Assembly: GCA_014925825.1 (NCBI GenBank) | Contig: JACGCK010000026.1 | Span: forward strand, 1-64,000 | Reading direction: 5' to 3' | DNA: 64,000 bases | Source of the DNA: Pholiota molesta | Lineage: Eukaryota > Basidiomycota > Agaricomycetes > Agaricales > Strophariaceae | Shown here: positions 57,898-64,000 of the stretch, one piece after another | Position numbering within the stretch: the first letter of the stretch is position 1 | Layout of the letters: each line of letters begins with the position of its first letter | The notes under the pieces: model-generated | Seen by the model: the letters and a program-made list of their open reading frames with translations, nothing else | Told to the model about the DNA's origin: nothing | Database searches by the model: none | Program-made: the position numbers and the translations under genes

Positions 57898-60800
57898 ATG
57901 CCCCCTCCATATCTCGATATCGAGTCGCAGAAACATGGACAGACAACTTACCCGCCACCACAGGCCCCGGAACACTCGCCTCTTGAAGACTATACGTACA
58001 ACATGTCGCCCGCGGCGCGGGTACCTGTCGAGTATCAGACCTTGAGCATAAATGTAGACAATTCTAGGCAGTCGCTCAAGGGGATGTCTGGAGGGGGCAA
58101 ACGCAAGATTCCTGTGAAAGGTTTGTTTTTGTATTTACCTTGCTAATTTCAGCTATTAATCGTGAATTGCTTTTCAGAGATCGCTACCTTGGACTGGCAC
58201 AAGATTTCAGTCGAAGAAACACTTGGGCGTCTGTCCGTGTCTCAACAAGTAGACCGCAACCAGAAATTCCACGGGAAGAATGTCATCAGCCCTCCCAAGA
58301 GCAACATGGGACGTAAGCTCCTTGAATGGATCCTTGGTGGCTTTGGTAGTCTTCTGCTCGCGGCTAGTATCGTTTGTTTCATTGCCTGGTCGGTTTTCTC
58401 TCTCTCGCCATTCATTAAATATCTGAAGAATCTTTTCCAAGGAAACCGCTCGGCAACCCCAACCCACAGGCATCCAACCTGGCGCTCGCTATCGTCCTTC
58501 TTATAGTCCTGATCATCCAGGCGATCTTCAACGCCTGGCAGGATTTCTCCACTTCTCGTGTGATGGCTTCGATCAAAGGAATGCTGCCATCTGATGTGCT
58601 GGTTCTTCGTGATTCTGCTTCCAAGAAGGTTCCGGCGAAGGACCTTGTCCCTGGAGATCTCATCACTATTAGCATGGGTGAGAAGGTGCCAGCCGACATC
58701 AGGCTCATCGAAGTCAGCTCGGATCTGCAGTTTGATCGTAGCGTCCTCACAGGAGAGGTATGGTTTTGGTTTGGTTGCAAACCGTTTCGAACAAAGACTA
58801 AATTGTGGATATAGAGTGAACCAATTTCTGGGAGAGTGGACATGACAGACGACAATTTCTTGGAGGTAATGTCATTGATACTGCCATATTAGCCGGTTTG
58901 ACTGAAAGCTGTCTCGGTAGACCAAGAATATCGCTTTGCAAGGAACCCACTGTGTGAGCGGCTCCGGAACTGGGGTCATCATTCACATTGGCGATAATAC
59001 CGTTTTGTAAGCCAATGAATTATCCCACTGCTGTCTTGAATGTACGACATTAACAGCTTTCCCAAGCGGAATGATTGCGAAACTTTCGTCTATGGAAGCT
59101 ACGAGGTTGACGACTTTGCAGCGCGAGTTGCTCAGATTTGTAGCAATCATTGCGAGTATGGCGACGGTCGTCGCCATTATCATTGTCATCCTCTGGGCAG
59201 CATGGTGAGCTTTTCTGCGAATGAACAGAACCATAAAGAGCTGACTGGATTCATACAGGCTTCGGAGGGATCATCCAACCTACATTAATGTCCCTGGCCT
59301 CTTGATTGATGTCGTTTCTGTTATGGGTCTGTATCTTTTAAGTGGCTCTTTTTTTCTTAGAGATATTGATCTTCGATATAGTGGCCTTCATTCCCGAAGG
59401 TTTGCCTGTGGCGGTGACGCTTTCTTTGGCAAAGGTTGCCCATACGCTCAGCAAGAAGAAAATTTTGTGCAAGTATGTCGTGATCACTATTTTGGTTTGA
59501 TTTTAACCCTAATTCGGGCCAAGGTCTTTGTCCATAGTTGAGACCTTGGGATCAGTGAATGTTCTATGCTCAGTAAGCACCCTCAAATGTTAGCAACAAA
59601 AACAAGGGTATTGTTACTTACAATATCTCATAGGACAAAACGGGAACGCTGACGCAAAACATCATGCGTGTCGAAAATTTGGCCGTTTTCGATACTACTT
59701 ATGAATCGGAAGTTTTGCGTGCTGTGTTGACGACCGCGGAAACCCATGTCCAAAGCAATCTTTCTCAGGTTGCTGCTGTCGGTGCTATCTGCAATTCAGC
59801 CACATTCGACACGAGCACAATAGTCAATCCTGATGAAAGAAAGATCGCAGGTAAATCGATTGTCGGGAACGCCACAGGTACGTCATTTGGCTGCTATATT
59901 TTCGGTTATGTTTCAAGTTGTGTTGTTGCTAGATGTTGCCATCTTTCGTTTCTCGGACAACATTTCTTCGGCTGAAATCATCCGCCAGAGGTGGCAGAAT
60001 GTCTTCCGGAAAAACTTCAACTCCAAAGTACGTGACTGCTATTTACTTATCACGGTGAATTTTGGAAGGAAAATTAGAATATAAATTGATAAATCTTTTA
60101 GACGAAGTACATGCTGCAATTATCTAAGCTTTCGCCCTCAGTTCAAGGCTCTATGGTTGCGCCTTTGGTTCCTTGGGATAAGTTCTCCCCCGGGTGCTTC
60201 TTGATGACCGTCAAGGGCGCTCCAGAAGTCCTCTTGCCTTTCTGTTCCTATGTCTTAAGCCCAAACGGCGGTGCTCCGATTCGAATCTCCGACGAAGGCA
60301 AGGAACGCATCGCTGCTGTTCAAGACAGGTGGTCCCGCAAAGGACAAAGAGTTCTTCTTCTTGCTCGACGTGTTGTCCGTGACCAATTCCTCGAGAAGTC
60401 GGTTGACACGGGCTCGGAAGAGTTTGCACAGGTGGTTGATGATTATATGACCGACCTGATTATTGTTGGCCTCGTCGGACTCATTGATCCATTGAAACCG
60501 GATATCAGACACACAGTCGAGTGAGTGCCATGGATTCGTCAAATTGTGGGATCTGCCTTATTATGTATTCTTTCAGGGTCTGTCGCAAAGCAGGAATCCG
60601 CTTCTTTATTGTCACTGGTAGGTCCGACGTTGATGCTATGTTGACATGAAGATTAACTTCATTTCAAGGTGATCATCCAAACACGGCGCTCTCCATTGCT
60701 GGTCAAGCTGGCATCATCTCAAATGTCGAAAAAGTCGACCGCGTATCTGACCTCGACACCAATCCGAAAGTACAGACCGCCTTGTACAGCTACGACGCAG

Positions 60801-62303
60801 AAGCGCAGGATCTCAAGAGCATCATCGTCACAGGCACCGAGCTCATCACTCTCAACTCCGTCCAGATGTATCGGTTATGTCAGTATGAAGAAATTGTCTT
60901 CGCGCGCACTACCCCAGAGCAGAAATTGCGGATCGTGAACGCCTTGAAGGGATATGGAAATGTTGTCGCTGTCACTGGTGATGGTGTCAATGACGCTCCG
61001 TCTCTCAAGGCGGCCGACTGCGGTATAGCTATGGGTGATGGATCTGATGTTGCCAAGGAAGCCGCTGACCTTGTTCTGTTGGGAGATTTCTCTTCGATTA
61101 TCACCGCCATTGAGTATGGTAAGCAGGCCACAACTAGCGGGTATTCTGTTATATATTAACTCGTCAATGAGGCCGCCTCATATTCGACAATCTCAAGAAA
61201 ACCGTTCTTTACCTATTGCCGGCTGGAAGGTACCGACCTAAACCTGTCGTATCAACGATTGTGCTGAGAATCAATTCCTTAGTTTCTCTGAGTTAATGCC
61301 TATCATGCTGAACGTTATTATTGGTGTTCCACAGATACTAAGTAACATTCAGTGGGTCCCCGCAATATTTATTCCATGTATACAGGCGATTTACATTGGT
61401 TCTTCTTTCCAGAATGATTGTCATTTGCGTTGCGGTACGTTCTCCGTGGCGTCAATTTGTGGTAGATATTGAACAATAACGTACAGACCGATGTGCTCCC
61501 CGCTCTCAGCCTTTGTATGGAACCGCCTGAACACGGTCTATTGCTTAGGCGGCCGAGAAATGTCAAGGCGGATCGTTTGGCGGATACGAGGCTCATCGTA
61601 CACGCATACCTTTTCCTTGGAGTCATCGAATCGCTAAGTGCAATGTCAATGTACGTCGTCTTGCCCGTTCAGATAAAACAGCGTCCAACCACGAGTCTTT
61701 CTGATAGGGCTTTCTGGTACCTCCAACGCCACGGCTACCCATTCTCGACCCTTGCACTGAGCTTCAATCCTAACGCGGTTCCCAACGACGTTCTTTTCAA
61801 AGCACAAAGTGTCTACTTCTTCACATTAGTTCTCATGCAATGGGGGTACGAGTTGCCTTGGAATCGACGCAACTGTCGCGTATACTTATGATTTACTTTT
61901 AGGAATCTCCTCGCAACTCGCGGCCGCACATTGAGCATCTTCCAGCATACGCCTTTGAAGAATTTGTACATTTTCCCTGCTGCTGCCGCTGCGCTGATCC
62001 TCGCCATCTTCTTCACCGAGGTTCCCTTCTTGTGAGTGCATTGTTCATGCTTTCAACAGGGATGGCGATCTGATCTACTGAATTACGTTTACTCCTGCAG
62101 CCAAAGGGTATTCGGGATGCGCACAGTGCCCGTAGAGTATGTCTTGATTCCGATCACCTTTGGTATTGCGCTGCTGGTGTACGTGTTTTGCTGGTTTATG
62201 CATGCACGAGCTGATGTTTCTTTATATTTGAAGCTTCGACGAGATTCGAAAGTATTTCGTGCGCAAGTACCCCCGCGGGCTTCTCACTAAGGTCGCTTGG
62301 TAG
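57898..62303 (+). CDS. Fungal Na+/K+-type P-type ATPase, alpha-subunit-like (P-type IIC / ACU-like)
   Basis: A long chain of short exons from MPPPYLDIESQKHGQTTYPP to LLTKVAW with a TAG at 62301-62303. Domains in order: N-terminal cation ATPase domain (WHKISVEETLGRLSVSQQ), TM1-2, actuator domain with TGES split by an intron (RSVLTGE then SEPISG), TM4 with FIPEGLPVAVTLSLAK (PEGL ion-site motif), the phosphorylated aspartate in CSDKTGTLTQN (also split by an intron), nucleotide domain with VKGAPEVLLPFCSY, TGDHPNTALSIAGQAG, the hinge TGDGVNDAPSLKAADCGIAM, and TM5-10 ending FGIALLVLDEIRKYFVRKYP. It pumps Na+ and/or K+ across a membrane using ATP. Fungal members act in alkali-cation uptake or homeostasis and differ from animal pumps in lacking a known beta subunit. 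All catalytic motifs are intact. Confidence 0.92.
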
Positions 62304-62680
62304 CAGGTTGTGGTGCGGTGCGATCTGATTTGATTTCAATACTTGCATATGCGGCTCTCTTTTATGGGCTCTGAAACTACTCGTAGTACTAGCTGTATAA
62401 ATAAATAAATTCTCATTTGATGCTTTCCCTTTGCGTTTTGTGGCAGATTATAAGAGCCAGAACATGGGATTCGCGCTCAGATTTTCCTCGTAAAACTCAA
62501 GGTGCGATTGAGCAGAAACCCTAATGCAACTTTATCTGAAAAAGACACTGCATCATACACAACTTTCGTTCGCTATCTTCTAAATCTACATGCACACATC
62601 CCCGCATATCCTACAACACCAACCCACACAGCCTACCTAAACCAACACGCGTTGCGCGCCCCTCCCTACGCACCGCACAG
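62304..62680. other. Convergent 3' region
   Basis: Between the ATPase end and the stop of the amidotransferase exon. AT-rich with no supported gene. Confidence 0.4.
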
Positions 62681-63118
62681 CTACGCGGCGGCGGCAGCAG
62701 CACCCACCCCGCCCAGCACAACGCCCCACACGGCGCGCGCGATCCGCCCGCGGCCGTCGTCCGCGTCCCACCTGCGCCGCACATTGTAATCGTGCGCGGT
62801 GGGCGCGTCGATCGCGCCCGACGCCGCGCGCTGCTCGACGATCGCGGAGACGACGGACTCGGTGAACTCGGGGTGGCCCTGCACGGTGAGGATCTGGATG
62901 CCGCGCAGCAGGTCTGCGTCCGGGGTGGAGCCTTCGTTGGTGTGCGGTGTGGATGTGGATGAGGTGGAGGATGGAGCGGGCGGTGGTGGGGGTGGAGATG
63001 AGGCGGATGAGGGGGCGAAGCGGACCATGCCCTGCACGGGCGAGACCGCGGTCGCGCCGAGGAGGTGGAAGGCGGGCGGGAGGGCCGGCACGTGGTCGCG
63101 GTGCATCTGCTGGATCGT
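62681..63118 (-). pseudogene. Orphan C-terminal exon of a class I glutamine amidotransferase
   Basis: After a textbook acceptor (pyrimidine tract, CCCCGCAG at 63119) the frame reads TIQQMHRDHVPALPPAFHLL, VSPVQGMVRF and ILTVQGHPEFTESVVSAIVE. The HPE holds the catalytic His and Glu of class I GATases. It ends in an Ala-run at a TAG (62681). The amidotransferase core with the nucleophile cysteine (G-x-C-x-G-H) should lie upstream, but neither frame nor motif is found in 63120-64000 on the minus strand. Either the intron is unusually long and the gene leaves the window, or only this exon survives. The exon is very GC-rich with an acidic/Pro-rich insertion (ASSPPPPPPAPSSTSSTSTP). Confidence 0.6.
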
Positions 63119-64000
63119 CTGCGGGGTGCCAGGCGTATATGTGGAAAGGAGAGGGGAACTGGGTCAGCGCGCTCATTTCGTGGATGGTTAAACGTTAAAA
63201 TTAATAAACATGAAAAAAACGGCGGGGTAACAAAGCGGAAGAAAAGAGGCGAGAATGCGTGAATGAAGGCTAAAAATTTAAAGGTAAAGCCAAGTGATGG
63301 TGTGTTGGGATCGTCGAGTGACACGGTGCTCGAGTGGCATCGAACATAAAGCCGAGCAGGGCTAGGTAATCGGCAACGAAGAGGCGCGATGGACAATGAA
63401 CCCCTCCTTCCAGTCACAACCAGAACTAGTGCCCGCGCGAGCGCCATGCTACAATCATCCCCTCCAGACGCGAACGTGCATCCGAGACACCCATAGCACT
63501 CGGTCGTCGTGCATGCCCCGCCCGCGCCAGCGCGCGATGTAGATATGTAGTCAGCCGCCCGCGCGCCCGCCCCGCTGCCAGCCCGAAAGCAGCCTAGCCG
63601 GGAAACACCCCACGCAAAACCCGAACATAAAAAAACACACCACAATCCGTCCATGGCGGACCATGGCCCATGCATGGATCAACGGCCCCAGAGGACACAG
63701 ACACAAAGACCCTAAACCCAAAAATAACACAACAAAGTCAAAAATAAGCGCTCCCAAAAAAGACCGCCCAGAAATAGCCCACGCCACGCTGCGTCGCACA
63801 CACCGCACACCGCACATCCCCTCCCGGTGGGGCGGGGCGCTCCCACACCACGCTACCGGTCGCGGCGTGTGGCTGAAGGGTAACCACCCATACACACTGC
63901 ACACTGCACACCGCTGCTCGGTGCACGCATGCGGCACCACCCGTGGGCGCGGTGCACATGGGTTGCACACATGGCGTACATAGGAAGGTCGGGGTCGGGC
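63119..64000. other. GC/CA-rich sequence without a supported gene
   Basis: Contains the intron-like sequence in front of the amidotransferase exon, then C/A-rich low-complexity DNA (repeated CACACCGCAC-type words near 63800-63960). Long frames here are products of base composition and carry no domain. Confidence 0.45.

Noticed and set aside
62611..63675. Long minus-strand frame of about 350 codons
   Set aside because: GC-rich sequence gives open frames in several registers. The amidotransferase motif QGHPEF lies in a different frame, so this one is a shadow plus low-complexity DNA.

Overview
The window looks like nuclear DNA of a filamentous basidiomycete, probably an agaricomycete. Genes are split by many short introns (about 50-70 nt, GT..AG, with CTAAC-like branch sites). 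Both strands are densely used. The families present are typical of that group: a DUF6589 protein, repeated F-box genes, a DUF6533 membrane protein, a CBM1/GH10 xylanase remnant and a fungal Na,K-type P-type ATPase. No rRNA, convincing tRNA or CRISPR array was seen. All gene models were built by eye from reading frames, splice signals and family motifs, so single exon borders may be off.

Layout. 0-4.6 kb is a decay zone: a frameshifted four-helix membrane-protein pseudogene, a GH10 xylanase reduced to its two ends, and an 897-bp hAT-like non-autonomous transposon with perfect 17-bp inverted repeats and an 8-bp target duplication. 5.8-19.3 kb is mostly housekeeping: nucleoporin NDC1, a secreted FAD-linked oxidoreductase, an unknown nuclear-type protein, a HODM/DUF3445 haem protein, a trans-aconitate-methyltransferase-like gene with one apparent frameshift, and the succinate dehydrogenase iron-sulfur subunit. 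19.3-24.9 kb is gene-poor. It holds a GC-rich repeat block and a stretch with splice-like signals but no convincing protein. 25-30.5 kb has an MFS drug:proton antiporter and a Sae2/Ctp1/CtIP DNA-end-resection factor.

30.6-47.9 kb is an F-box gene cluster that has been invaded repeatedly. Copy 1 is intact, but its promoter is split by a 3.1-kb element carrying a truncated RecQ-type helicase and a truncated DUF6589 gene facing each other. That element has a 37-bp inverted-repeat pair and a 10-bp flanking direct repeat. Copy 2 is cut by a 5.37-kb Ty1/Copia retrotransposon with near-identical LTRs and a 5-bp target duplication. Copies 3 and 4 are decayed. A cytochrome P450 lies between copies 2 and 4. 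Because copies 1 and 2 are recent duplicates, each acts as an unoccupied-site control for the other's insertion.

48-64 kb returns to ordinary genes: a DUF6533 membrane protein (probably damaged), a Kre9/Knh1-like cell-wall protein divergent from gamma-tubulin complex component 2 (with a predicted 6-nt micro-exon), a CUE-domain ER membrane protein, an unknown small protein, a large fungal Na,K-type P-type ATPase, and an orphan terminal exon of a class I glutamine amidotransferase.

No biosynthetic cluster or operon-like pathway is apparent. The strongest candidate for something under-described is the RecQ/DUF6589 element, whose boundaries can be drawn here from sequence alone.
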